NCBI RefSeq assembly: GCF_000239775.1
Contig: NZ_CAFI01000455.1
Coordinates: forward strand, 30,566-94,565
Direction: 5' to 3'
From: Bradyrhizobium sp. ORS 375
Lineage (GTDB): Bacteria > Pseudomonadota > Alphaproteobacteria > Rhizobiales > Xanthobacteraceae
DNA: 64,000 bases
Below are positions 50,649-59,829 of this stretch, one piece after another. The notes below the pieces were generated by a model. The model worked only from the letters and a program-made list of their open reading frames with translations. It was not told the origin of the DNA and did no database searches. Each line of letters opens with the position of its first letter. Position 1 is the stretch's first letter. A program made the position numbers and the translations under genes.

Positions 50649-50740
50649 ACCGATTGCTGGGCGCCAGCGCGGCCTTCACGTCACCCAAGAGGTCTCAGCA
50701 TGTGCTGAGGCTCCGCAACGATCTTGTCGTTGCGCGCCCC

Positions 50741-51499
50741 TCACTCCCTGTTCGCCGGCGTCTGGATGAACCCGCGATTCCATGTCGGGCTGATCAGGAT
50801 CTCATTCACGCACACCCGCGGCGGCAGGCTCGCGACGAACGCAATCGTCCGGCCGAGATCCTCCGGCTGCAGCATCCGCGCCTGCTCCTCGGCGCTCGGC
50901 ACCACCGGGCGCTGCTCCAGGATCGGCGTCGCCACTTCGCCCGGCATCAGGCAGCAGGCGCGCAGGCCATTGACACATTCCTCCATGTTGAAGGAGTGCG
51001 TCAGCGCCAGCACGGCGTGCTTGGTGGCGGTGTAGGCCGGGCCCGGCATCTTCGAGACGTGGCGGCCGGCCCACGACGAGACGTTGATGATGGTGCCGTC
51101 CTGCTGCTTGCGCATCGCCGGCAGCACCGCCTTCATGCAGTACAGCACGCCGTTGAGATTGATCTCGACCAGCTGGTTCCAGCCGTCGAGGGTCATGTCG
51201 TCCCAGCGCCGCCGCGGCACGTTCACCCCGGCCGAATTGACCAGCAGATCGATGCGGCCGTGGCGCATCAGGATGGCGTCGGCCGCGGTCTGCACGTCGG
51301 CGGCCTTCGCCACGTCGAGCACCACAGCTTCCGCGGCGCCGCCACTCGCTGTGATCCGGGCCACCACGGCCTCGAGCGCCGCCTTGCGGCGACCCGAAAC
51401 CACGACGGTCCAGCCCTCGGCGGCGAGCGCCAGCGCGCCGGCCTCGCCGATGCCGGTGCCGCCGCCGGTGATCCACGCGATCCGTTTCCCCTTGGTCAT
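50741..51499 (-). CDS. Short-chain dehydrogenase/reductase
   Basis: NAD(P)-dependent oxidoreductase of 252 residues. It has a TGGGTGIG cofactor motif near residue 10, LDVAKAADV, NSAGVN, the catalytic NVSS serine and YTATK tyrosine-lysine pair near 155-159. An arginine in 'VVVSGRR' favours NADP(H). The substrate cannot be inferred. It is divergent from matB across about 180 bases, which may hint at shared control. Confidence 0.9.
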   Translation of the reverse strand: MTKGKRIAWITGGGTGIGEAGALALAAEGWTVVVSGRRKAALEAVVARITASGGAAEAVVLDVAKAADVQTAADAILMRHGRIDLLVNSAGVNVPRRRWDDMTLDGWNQLVEINLNGVLYCMKAVLPAMRKQQDGTIINVSSWAGRHVSKMPGPAYTATKHAVLALTHSFNMEECVNGLRACCLMPGEVATPILEQRPVVPSAEEQARMLQPEDLGRTIAFVASLPPRVCVNEILISPTWNRGFIQTPANRE

Positions 51500-51678
51500 T
51501 TCCCAGCGTCTCCCGTTGCCTTCGAAAGGGCGTTTTTGCTAAGGCAGCCTCGATCAGAGACGGAAGCCCCGGCGCTCCAGCCGCTGCCATCCGCCGTCCA
51601 GGCCCTAATCGTCTTCGTCGAGCCCGATGTTCCGCCGGCTGGCACTGCCGGCCGGCCACGGCTCCAGGGGAATGTTGC

Positions 51679-53205
51679 ATGAACCAGTCCGCCAACGCCA
51701 ATCTGTTCGCCCGCCTGTTCGACGGTCTCGACGATCCCAGCCGTCTCGCGATCGAGACCCATGACGGCCAGCGCATCAGCTATGGCGACCTGATCGCGCG
51801 CTCGGGCCGGATGGCGAATGTGCTGGTGAGCAGGGGCGTGAAGCCGGGTGATCGCGTCGCGGCGCAGACCGAGAAGTCGGTGTCCGGCCTGGTGCTCTAC
51901 CTCGCCACCGTGCGCGCCGGCGGCGTCTACCTGCCGCTCAACACGGCGTACACGCTCAACGAGCTCGACTATTTCATCGGCGATGCCGAGCCGACCGTTG
52001 TGGTGTGCGATCCCACGAAGGCCGAGGGCATCGGTGCGCTCGCGGCCAAGGTCGGCGCCAAGGTCGAGACGCTCGATGCGTCCGGCAAGGGCTCGCTGAC
52101 GGAGGCGGCCGACAAGGCGGACACCACGTTCACCACCGTGCCGCGTACGTCCGACGATCTCGCCGCGATCCTCTACACATCTGGCACCACCGGCCGCTCC
52201 AAGGGCGCGATGCTGTCTCACGACAATCTCGCCTCGAACTCGCTGACCCTGATCGACTATTGGCGCTTCACTCGGGATGACGTGCTGATCCACGCGCTGC
52301 CGATCTATCATACGCACGGCCTGTTCGTGGCGAGCAACGTGACGCTGTTCGCGCGGGCGTCGATGATCTTCCTGCCGAAGCTCGACCCGGACCTGATCAT
52401 CAATTTGATGGCGCGCGCGACCGTGCTGATGGGCGTGCCGACCTTCTACACGCGTTTGTTGCAGAACCCGCGGCTGAGCAAAGAGACCACCAGCCACATG
52501 CGTCTGTTCATCTCGGGCTCCGCCCCGCTGCTGGCCGACACCCATCGCGAGTGGTTCGCGCGCACCGGCCACGCCGTGCTCGAGCGTTACGGCATGACCG
52601 AGACCAACATGAACACCTCGAACCCCTATGACGGCGAGCGCGTGCCCGGCGCGGTCGGCTTCCCGCTGCCCGGCGTGTCCGTGCGCGTCACCGATCCCGA
52701 GACCGGCAAGGAGCTCGCGCGCGACGACATCGGCATGATCGAGGTGAAGGGCCCGAACGTGTTCAAGGGCTATTGGCGGATGCCGGAGAAGACCAAGTCG
52801 GAATTCCGCGACGACGGTTTCTTCATCACCGGCGACCTTGGCAAGATCGACGCGCAGGGCTACGTCCACATCGTCGGGCGCGGTAAGGACCTGGTGATCT
52901 CCGGCGGCTTCAACGTCTATCCGAAGGAGATCGAGAGCGAGATCGACGCCATGCCGGGCGTGGTCGAGTCCGCCGTCATCGGTGTGCCGCATGCCGATTT
53001 CGGCGAGGGCGTCACCGCCGTCGTCGTGAAGCATCCGGGCGCCGATGTCAGCGAGGCCGGCGTGCTCAAGGGCCTGGATGGCCGGCTTGCGAAATTCAAG
53101 ATGCCCAAGCGCGTGTTCGTGGTCGACGAGCTGCCGCGCAACACCATGGGCAAGGTGCAGAAGAACGTGCTGCGTGACCAGTACAAGGACATCTATACCA
53201 AGTGA
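51679..53205 (+). CDS. matB: Malonyl-CoA synthetase
   Basis: ATP-dependent ligase that activates malonate to malonyl-CoA. It is an ANL-family enzyme of 508 residues. The P-loop ILYTSGTTGRSKG is near 165-177 and 'ERYGMTETNMN' is the A5 motif. 'GRGKDLVISGGFNVYPKEIE' and the catalytic lysine in NTMGKVQK close the C-terminal domain. 'LPIYHTHGLFVASNV' with a histidine-rich acid pocket is typical of rhizobial MatB. The partners matA and matC are not adjacent; an SDR gene lies upstream instead. Confidence 0.9.
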   Translation: MNQSANANLFARLFDGLDDPSRLAIETHDGQRISYGDLIARSGRMANVLVSRGVKPGDRVAAQTEKSVSGLVLYLATVRAGGVYLPLNTAYTLNELDYFIGDAEPTVVVCDPTKAEGIGALAAKVGAKVETLDASGKGSLTEAADKADTTFTTVPRTSDDLAAILYTSGTTGRSKGAMLSHDNLASNSLTLIDYWRFTRDDVLIHALPIYHTHGLFVASNVTLFARASMIFLPKLDPDLIINLMARATVLMGVPTFYTRLLQNPRLSKETTSHMRLFISGSAPLLADTHREWFARTGHAVLERYGMTETNMNTSNPYDGERVPGAVGFPLPGVSVRVTDPETGKELARDDIGMIEVKGPNVFKGYWRMPEKTKSEFRDDGFFITGDLGKIDAQGYVHIVGRGKDLVISGGFNVYPKEIESEIDAMPGVVESAVIGVPHADFGEGVTAVVVKHPGADVSEAGVLKGLDGRLAKFKMPKRVFVVDELPRNTMGKVQKNVLRDQYKDIYTK

Positions 53206-53212
53206 CGGCGGC

Positions 53213-53470
53213 TCAGCGCCGTCGTCCGATCGCAAGGCCTGCCAGCGCGGCCAGCGGCGGCGCGGCGCAGATCAGCACGAATTCGAGCACGGCGAGCCAA
53301 GCGATCTCGTGCTGGATTGCGAGCGCAAGGCAGGCCGCGAACAGCCCGGCGGCGGTGAAACCGAGCACGCAGGTCAGCGGCTCCTCGGCCGGCTCCTGCG
53401 ACGAGGCGCGCCGCGCCGGCAACGCGGAAGGGCGTTCCGAGGTTGTTGGCCGGACCGTTGGAACGGACAT
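53213..53470 (-). CDS. Small two-helix membrane protein
   Basis: An 85-residue protein with an unstructured N-terminus and two hydrophobic segments (about 35-55 and 58-80) ending in GRRR. The start ATG has a strong GGGAGG site five bases upstream, which supports it as a real gene. No family is recognised. Its stop is 8 bases from the convergent matB stop. Confidence 0.6.
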   Translation of the reverse strand: MSVPTVRPTTSERPSALPARRASSQEPAEEPLTCVLGFTAAGLFAACLALAIQHEIAWLAVLEFVLICAAPPLAALAGLAIGRRR

Positions 53471-54048
53471 CGGACCTCCCAGCAGCGCGCCTTGTTCTCT
53501 GGCGCTTCACGCAGACTAGGCCGCGGCGTCGAATGCGGACATGCGGCAAAATCGACCAGCGGCAAGATACGGGCTTCGGCAGGCGAGGAACGCGCGAGCT
53601 CTGCGGTGACTTGCCCCCTGCACGCGAGCGCCGATCACGACCGCTCGCCTCGTCTTTTGCCCCGCGAATCCTTCCGGTCAGGTTTGCAGAATCGTCGCCC
53701 TATGCACCCGGAATCTCGCGAAACCGGCGGCACCCGGTCCGTAGTTAAGCGGTGAATCAATGCTCTACGATCTGCGTTATTTACTAGTAATGCCGGCGGC
53801 GAGCAGCGTGGCGAGGAGTTAGAAGTGAATAGAAATTCGTTTCATCACGTGCATCCTGGCTTCTGGTATACCACGGCCGCCATTGATCCTTTTTTCACCG
53901 CTCGCCTAGTACTGAATCACTGTTCGGTTTTGGGCCATTTGTCCGTTGCAACACCTGTTCCTTCTCCGTAAATAAAGCCCGCCTTGCCGATCCACACGGC
54001 CGCAAGCCCCTTCCGTTCACGGCCCACAAGAAATCATCAAAGCAACCA
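53471..54048. other. Long leader region upstream of sdhC
   Basis: About 580 bases between the divergent small membrane-protein gene and sdhC. The half nearest sdhC is visibly less GC-rich than surrounding genes. No gene or repeat is supported. It must contain the sdh promoter; no confident -35/-10 pair or riboswitch could be assigned. Confidence 0.55.
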
Positions 54049-54447
54049 ATGACAGCCAGGATCGAACGACCGCTTTCGCCGCATCTGCAAACCTACCGCT
54101 GGACGCTGACGATGATCCTCTCGATCGTCCACCGCGCCACCGGTGTTGCATTATATTTCGGGACGCTGCTGCTGGCCTGGTGGTTGATCGCCGCCGCGTC
54201 CGGGCCCAGCGCCTATTCCTATGTCCAGGGCTTCATGGCCAGCTTCCTCGGCCGGCTGATCGTGTTCGGCTATACCTGGGCGCTGCTGCATCATCTGTTG
54301 TCGGGCATCCGTCACTTCGTCTGGGACCTCGGCTACGGCTTCAAGCCCAATGAGCGCGAGACGCTCACCTGGGGCGCACTGATCGGCGGCATCAGCCTGA
54401 CCGTTCTGGTGTGGATCGTGGCTTACGCAGTCGGAGGCGGCCGATGA
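54049..54447 (+). CDS. sdhC: Succinate dehydrogenase cytochrome b556 subunit
   Basis: Large haem- and quinone-binding membrane anchor of complex II. The 132-residue protein has 'RPLSPHLQTYR' and 'SIVHRATGVAL', the SdhC signature, three membrane helices and a haem-ligand histidine in LLHHLLSGIRHFVWD. It is the first gene of sdhCDAB. Its stop overlaps the sdhD start as ATGA. Confidence 0.96.
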   Translation: MTARIERPLSPHLQTYRWTLTMILSIVHRATGVALYFGTLLLAWWLIAAASGPSAYSYVQGFMASFLGRLIVFGYTWALLHHLLSGIRHFVWDLGYGFKPNERETLTWGALIGGISLTVLVWIVAYAVGGGR

Positions 54448-54842
54448 GCAACGCACGCGCAAAATCGATGCGGACCCCGCTCGGGCGCGTCCGCAATCTC
54501 GGTGCGGCGCATTCGGGCACTGGCGACTTCTGGCGCCAGCGCCTTACCGCGGTCGCGATGACCTTGCTGATCGTGCCGGTCGTCGTGGTCGTGATCATGC
54601 TGCTCGGCCGCAACCAGGCTGGCGCTGCCCAGATCCTCGGCTCGATCCCGATTGCGGTGATCATGCTGCTGTTCGTGATCGCGAGCTGCTGGCACATGAA
54701 GATCGGCATGCAGGTGGTGATCGAGGACTACGTCCATAACGAGCCGCTCAAGCTGATCGCCATCATGGCGAACAACTTCTTCTCGGTGACCGTGGCGCTC
54801 GCCTCGATCTACGCCCTCATCAAACTGTCCACTGGAGTCTAG
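54444..54842 (+). CDS. sdhD: Succinate dehydrogenase hydrophobic anchor subunit
   Basis: Second membrane anchor of complex II, 132 residues. 'MRTPLGRVRNLGAAHSGTGDFW' precedes three hydrophobic helices, and 'HMKIGMQVVIEDYVH' holds the second haem-ligand region. The ATG at 54444 lies in an ATGA overlap with sdhC. sdhA follows three bases later. Confidence 0.95.
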   Translation: MSNARAKSMRTPLGRVRNLGAAHSGTGDFWRQRLTAVAMTLLIVPVVVVVIMLLGRNQAGAAQILGSIPIAVIMLLFVIASCWHMKIGMQVVIEDYVHNEPLKLIAIMANNFFSVTVALASIYALIKLSTGV

Positions 54843-54845
54843 CCC

Positions 54846-56684
54846 ATGGCCGGCGGAGCAAATGGCAGCGCGAACGGCGCGCCCGCGACGAACGGAAAAG
54901 CCTATCCGATCGAGGACCACACCTACGACGTCGTCGTGGTCGGCGCCGGCGGCGCTGGACTGCGCGCGGTGGTCGGCTGCAGCGAAGCGGGCTTGCGCAC
55001 GGCCTGCATCACCAAGGTGTTTCCGACCCGCTCGCACACCGTGGCGGCGCAGGGCGGCATCTCGGCCTCGCTTGGCAACATGCACCAGGACGACTGGCGC
55101 TGGCACATGTACGACACCGTCAAGGGATCGGACTGGCTCGGCGACCAGGACGCGATCGAATACATGGTGCGCAATGCGCCGGACGCGGTCTATGAGCTCG
55201 AGCATTGGGGCGTGCCGTTCTCGCGCACCGAGGACGGCAAGATCTATCAGCGTCCGTTCGGCGGCATGACCATGGACTACGGCAAGGGCCAGGCGCAGCG
55301 CACCTGCGCCGCCGCCGACCGTACCGGCCATGCGATGCTGCACACGATGTATGGCCAGTCGCTGCGGCATGCGGCCGAGTTCTTCATCGAGTATTTCGCG
55401 ATCGACCTGATCATGGACGACCAGGGCGTCTGCCGCGGCGTGATCGCGCTGCGGCTCGATGACGGCACCCTGCATCGCTTCCGCGCCCAGACCACGATCC
55501 TGGCCACCGGCGGCTACGGCCGCGCCTATGCCTCCTGCACCTCGGCGCATACCTGCACCGGCGACGGCGGCGGCATGGCGCTGCGCGCCGGTCTGCCGTT
55601 GCAGGACATGGAGTTCGTGCAGTTCCACCCGACCGGCATCTACGGCTCCGGTTGTCTGGTGACCGAGGGTGCGCGCGGCGAGGGCGGCTATCTCGTCAAC
55701 TCCGAGGGCGAGCGCTTCATGGAGCGGTACGCGCCGTCCGCCAAGGACCTCGCCTCGCGCGACGTCGTCTCGCGCGCGATGACCATCGAGATCCGCGAGG
55801 GCCGCGGGGTCGGCAAGAAGAAGGACCACATCTTCCTGCATCTCGACCACCTCGATCCGAAGGTGCTGGCGGAGCGTCTGCCGGGCATCTCCGAATCCGC
55901 TAAGATCTTCGCCAATGTCGACGTCACCCGCGAGCCGATCCCGATCGTCCCGACCGTGCATTACAACATGGGCGGCATCCCGACGAACTATCATGCCGAG
56001 GTGCTGACCAAGAAGGACGGCGACGACAACGCCATCGTTCCCGGCCTGATGGCGGTGGGCGAGGCGGCCTGCGTGTCGGTGCACGGCGCCAACCGGCTCG
56101 GCTCCAATTCGCTGATCGACCTCGTGGTGTTCGGCCGCGCGGCCGCGCTGCGGCTGGCCGAGAAGCTGACGCCGAACGGCAAGCAGCCGGATCTGCCGAA
56201 GGACTCCGCCGACAAGGCGCTCAGCCGTCTCGACCATTATCGCTACGCCTCCGGCGGCACGCCGACGGCGAAGCTGCGCGAGAGCATGCAGCACGTGATG
56301 CAGACCAACTGCGCCGTGTTCCGCACCGGGGAAGTGCTGCAGGAAGGCCATAACCTGATCCACAAGGTGTATGGCGGCATCGGCGATATCGCCGTGTCCG
56401 ACCGCTCGCTGGTGTGGAATTCCGACCTGATCGAGACCTTGGAGTTCGACAATCTCATCGCCCAGGCGGTGGTGACGATGGACTCCGCCGTCAATCGCAC
56501 CGAGAGCCGCGGCGCGCATGCGCGCGAGGATTTCCCGGATCGCGACGATAAGAACTGGATGAAGCACACGCTGGCGTGGATCGACAACAAGGACGGCAAG
56601 ACCACGATCGATTTCCGTCCGGTGCACAACTACACCATGACCAACGACGTGCAGTACATCCCGCCCAAGGCGCGTGTGTACTAA
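54846..56684 (+). CDS. sdhA: Succinate dehydrogenase flavoprotein subunit
   Basis: Oxidises succinate to fumarate with covalently bound FAD. The FAD-attachment histidine lies in [13 protein letters not shown] near residue 60, and the dinucleotide motif GAGGAGL is near 36. 'QFHPTGIYG' is in the substrate region and the catalytic arginine loop follows. The length of 612 residues matches the family. A Gly/Asn-rich lead of about 20 residues at the start is slightly long for the family. Confidence 0.97.
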   Translation: MAGGANGSANGAPATNGKAYPIEDHTYDVVVVGAGGAGLRAVVGCSEAGLRTACITKVFPTRSHTVAAQGGISASLGNMHQDDWRWHMYDTVKGSDWLGDQDAIEYMVRNAPDAVYELEHWGVPFSRTEDGKIYQRPFGGMTMDYGKGQAQRTCAAADRTGHAMLHTMYGQSLRHAAEFFIEYFAIDLIMDDQGVCRGVIALRLDDGTLHRFRAQTTILATGGYGRAYASCTSAHTCTGDGGGMALRAGLPLQDMEFVQFHPTGIYGSGCLVTEGARGEGGYLVNSEGERFMERYAPSAKDLASRDVVSRAMTIEIREGRGVGKKKDHIFLHLDHLDPKVLAERLPGISESAKIFANVDVTREPIPIVPTVHYNMGGIPTNYHAEVLTKKDGDDNAIVPGLMAVGEAACVSVHGANRLGSNSLIDLVVFGRAAALRLAEKLTPNGKQPDLPKDSADKALSRLDHYRYASGGTPTAKLRESMQHVMQTNCAVFRTGEVLQEGHNLIHKVYGGIGDIAVSDRSLVWNSDLIETLEFDNLIAQAVVTMDSAVNRTESRGAHAREDFPDRDDKNWMKHTLAWIDNKDGKTTIDFRPVHNYTMTNDVQYIPPKARVY

Positions 56685-56718
56685 GCCCGGTCCGTTGTAA
56701 CCAAGAAGGCCTACCGAA

Positions 56719-57501
56719 ATGGCTGAGTTCGCACTTCCGAAGAATTCGCAGATCACCGGCGGCAAGACCTGGCCGAAGCCGGCGGGCGCCACTGAAGTCC
56801 GCGAGTTCAGGGTCTACCGCTGGAATCCGGACGACGGCAAGAACCCGAGCGTCGACACCTATTACGTCGACGTCAATGATTGCGGTCCGATGGTCCTCGA
56901 CGGCCTGATCTGGATCAAGAACCACATCGACCCGTCGCTGACCTTCCGCCGCTCCTGCCGCGAGGGCGTGTGCGGCTCCTGCGCGATGAACATCGACGGC
57001 CAGAACACGCTGGCCTGCACGCGGTCGATGCACGACGTGAAGGACGGCGCGGTCAAGATCAACCCGCTGCCGCACCAGCCGGTGGTGAAGGATCTCGTGC
57101 CGGATCTCACCAACTTCTACGCGCAATACGCCTCGATCGAGCCGTGGCTGAAGACGACCTCGCCGACGCCGCAGAAGGAATGGCGGCAGAGCCACGAGGA
57201 TCGCGAGAAGCTCGACGGCCTCTACGAGTGCATCCTGTGCGCCTGCTGCTCGACCTCGTGCCCGAGCTACTGGTGGAACAGCGAGCGCTATCTCGGACCG
57301 GCCGCGCTGTTGCAGGCGACGCGCTGGGTCAAGGACAGCCGCGACGAAGCGACCGGCGAGCGGCTCGACAATCTCGAGGATCCGTTCCGGCTCTACCGCT
57401 GCCACACCATCATGAACTGCGCCAAGGCGTGCCCGAAGGGGCTCAACCCGGCCGAGGCGATCGCCGAGCTCAAGCTCAAGCTGGTCGAGCGGCAGATCTG
57501 A
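56719..57501 (+). CDS. sdhB: Succinate dehydrogenase iron-sulfur subunit
   Basis: Carries electrons from FAD to quinone through three clusters. The 2Fe-2S ligands are in [13 protein letters not shown], the 4Fe-4S set in [16 protein letters not shown], and the 3Fe-4S set in [17 protein letters not shown]. All 260 residues align with the usual length. It ends the operon and a hairpin terminator follows. Confidence 0.97.
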   Translation: MAEFALPKNSQITGGKTWPKPAGATEVREFRVYRWNPDDGKNPSVDTYYVDVNDCGPMVLDGLIWIKNHIDPSLTFRRSCREGVCGSCAMNIDGQNTLACTRSMHDVKDGAVKINPLPHQPVVKDLVPDLTNFYAQYASIEPWLKTTSPTPQKEWRQSHEDREKLDGLYECILCACCSTSCPSYWWNSERYLGPAALLQATRWVKDSRDEATGERLDNLEDPFRLYRCHTIMNCAKACPKGLNPAEAIAELKLKLVERQI

Positions 57502-57527
57502 CCGAGCGACAGCAGGTAATATATCAT

Positions 57528-57559
57528 CGCGCCCGGAACCGTCAGAAGTTCCGGGCGCG
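57528..57559 (+). terminator. Terminator of the sdhCDAB operon
   Basis: Perfect 12-bp stem CGCGCCCGGAAC / GTTCCGGGCGCG with an eight-base loop, 26 bases after the sdhB stop. A weak T-rich tail (GCTTGTTTG) follows. Confidence 0.82.
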
Positions 57560-57620
57560 GCTTGTTTGTAGCGGACGCCGATTGCGTTAAGCTCTCAGCC
57601 TTTTTGGGGTCGGAGCGACC

Positions 57621-59771
57621 GTGCAGACCGCACAACGCAAATCGCTGACGATGCTGCGATGGATGATGGTCGCCTCGCTGGCGCTGCCCCTCGCGCTGTT
57701 CCTGGTGGCGGCCTACGTGTCCTACGGAGCGACCACCGAGGAGGCCGACCGCGAGATCCGCCGCTCGCTCGACGTCGTCCACGAACATGCGCTGAAGGTG
57801 TTCGAGACGATCGACCGCAGCCTGTCCGAGATCGACGAGATCGTCCGCGATCTCTCGGATGCCGACATCAAGCTGCGCGAGCAGACGCTGCATGCGCGGC
57901 TCCGCCAATTGTCGGACTCGCTGCCGCAGATGAAGTCGGCCTGGGTGTTCGACGCCAATGGCCACCCGCTGGTCAACAGCATGATCTTCCCGGCGCCGGA
58001 CATGTCGTTCCTCGACCGCGACTACTTCAGCGCCCACGTCAAGGACAGCATCGGCACCTTCATCGGCGCGCCGCTGTGGCCGCGCTCGCCGTACCAGGGC
58101 GCCGCCTTCTTCAGCGTCAGCCGCCGCCGCCAATCCGACGACGGCAGCTTCACAGGGATCATCCAGGCCTCGGTGCTCCCCGATTATTTCGAGCACTTCT
58201 ATGCCAGGATCGGCCGCGCCCCCGGCAGCTACTTCGCCCTGAAGCGGTTCGATGGGCTGACGCTGGCGCGCTTTCCGGCCGCCGAGCGCAGCGCGGGGCC
58301 GGCGCCGAACGACATCCCGGCGGGCGCGGCGGATACCGAGCAGCTGGTGACGGAGACCTCGTCGGCCGATGGCGTCGAGCGACGGGTCGGTTATCAGCGC
58401 CTCGCCGGCTATTCGGTTTACGTCTCAGCCGGCCTGGAAACCGCCACCATCCGCAACCGCTGGCTCGGGACGATGAGCCGGCACCTGATCTTCGGCATCC
58501 CGGCGACGGTTCTGCTGGTGATCTTCCTGACCCTCGCCCGCCGGCGCACCGAGCGCTTCTATATCGAGGCCGCCCGCCGCCTCGAGGCGGAGGACGCGCT
58601 CAAGCATGGCCAGCGCATGGAGGCGCTCGGCCAGCTCACTGGCGGCGTCGCCCACGACTTCAACAATCTGCTCACGGTGATCCGCGCCTCGGCCGACCTG
58701 CTGCGACGACCCAACCTTCCAGACGAGCGACGGCAGCGCTACATCGATGCGATCTCGGACACGGTCGCACGCGCGTCCAAGCTGACGTCGCAGCTCCTGG
58801 CCTTCGCGCGCCGGCAGACCTTGAAGCCCGAGGTGTTCGACATCGGCCGCTGCGTCCTCACCCTGCGCGACATGACCAAGACCTTGGTCGGCTCCCGCAT
58901 CGAGGTGGTGACGGCGGTGCCGGACGAGCCCTGCTACGTCAACACCGATGCCGGCCAGTTCGAGACCGCCCTGATCAACATGGCCGTCAATGCCCGCGAC
59001 GCCATGGCCGGCCAGGGCCTTCTCAGCGTCATTGTCGCGCCTGCGCCGGATCTTCCGACCCCGGTCGCTCCGCATGACCGGCCACCGCTCGGCTATGTCG
59101 CGATCGCCGTTCAGGACACCGGCGTCGGCATTCCGCAGGACCAGGTCGGCCGAATCTTCGAGCCGTTCTTCACCACCAAGACCATCGGGCAAGGCACCGG
59201 CCTCGGGCTGTCGCAGGTGTTCGGCTTCGCCAAGCAGTCCGGCGGCGAGATCGGTGTGGTCAGCGAGGTCGGCAAGGGCGCGACCTTCACGCTCTATCTG
59301 CCGCGCGTCGCGCCCGCGCAGGACCAACGCAGCGAGACTGGTGGTCACGCGATGCCGATCAGCGGCCGGGGCATGTCGGTGCTGGTGGTCGAGGACAACA
59401 TCGATGTCGGCAGATCGGCCACCGAAGCGCTCGCCGAGCTCGGCTATCTGACGACACTGGTCGACAATGCGCGGGATGCCTTGGAAGAGCTGATCGGCGG
59501 CGCCAGCCGGTTCGATGTCGTGTTCACCGATGTCGTCATGCCCGGAATGACGGGCCTCGAGCTGGCCGAGGAGATTCGCCGGCTCGAGCTCAACATCCCC
59601 GTCGTGCTCGCCAGCGGCTACAGCCATGTGTTGGCTCAGCAGGGCACCCACGGTTTCGAGCTGTTGCGAAAACCCTATTCGATCGAGGAATTGTCGCGCG
59701 TGCTGCACAAGGTCGTGCCCGTGCCGTTGTATCGGGCGCCCTCCGTGGCGCCGAACTCGGAGCTACGCTGA
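57621..59771 (+). CDS. Hybrid sensor histidine kinase with periplasmic Cache-type domain
   Basis: Signalling kinase of 716 residues. A membrane helix (about 13-33), a periplasmic double-Cache (PDC) domain to about 285 ('[20 protein letters not shown]'), and a second helix (about 288-308) come first. The phospho-acceptor box [13 protein letters not shown] has its histidine near 344, followed by an HATPase domain. A C-terminal receiver has its aspartate near 636 ([13 protein letters not shown]). The receiver's 'VLASGYSH' and 'RKPYSIEEL' match the kinase subfamily with HDFNN boxes. GTG start with GGAG seven bases upstream. No cognate regulator adjoins. Confidence 0.9.
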   Translation: MQTAQRKSLTMLRWMMVASLALPLALFLVAAYVSYGATTEEADREIRRSLDVVHEHALKVFETIDRSLSEIDEIVRDLSDADIKLREQTLHARLRQLSDSLPQMKSAWVFDANGHPLVNSMIFPAPDMSFLDRDYFSAHVKDSIGTFIGAPLWPRSPYQGAAFFSVSRRRQSDDGSFTGIIQASVLPDYFEHFYARIGRAPGSYFALKRFDGLTLARFPAAERSAGPAPNDIPAGAADTEQLVTETSSADGVERRVGYQRLAGYSVYVSAGLETATIRNRWLGTMSRHLIFGIPATVLLVIFLTLARRRTERFYIEAARRLEAEDALKHGQRMEALGQLTGGVAHDFNNLLTVIRASADLLRRPNLPDERRQRYIDAISDTVARASKLTSQLLAFARRQTLKPEVFDIGRCVLTLRDMTKTLVGSRIEVVTAVPDEPCYVNTDAGQFETALINMAVNARDAMAGQGLLSVIVAPAPDLPTPVAPHDRPPLGYVAIAVQDTGVGIPQDQVGRIFEPFFTTKTIGQGTGLGLSQVFGFAKQSGGEIGVVSEVGKGATFTLYLPRVAPAQDQRSETGGHAMPISGRGMSVLVVEDNIDVGRSATEALAELGYLTTLVDNARDALEELIGGASRFDVVFTDVVMPGMTGLELAEEIRRLELNIPVVLASGYSHVLAQQGTHGFELLRKPYSIEELSRVLHKVVPVPLYRAPSVAPNSELR

Positions 59772-59829
59772 GCGCCGATACGCGCGGAACCCGGCGCGGA
59801 ACCTTCTACTTGGGTTCCTGTTATCCGAC

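Larger units (their letters stand above)
49684..50740. other. Repeat-rich spacer between convergent bamA and the SDR gene
   Basis: Just over 1 kb with no supported gene. It contains a GC-rich hairpin, a family-E palindrome, a large intergenic repeat and a family-C palindrome, each listed separately. Open frames here come from the repeats. Confidence 0.65.

Noticed and set aside
54423-56792. 789-residue minus-strand frame opposite sdhD-sdhA
   Set aside because: Antisense to clearly identified complex II genes.
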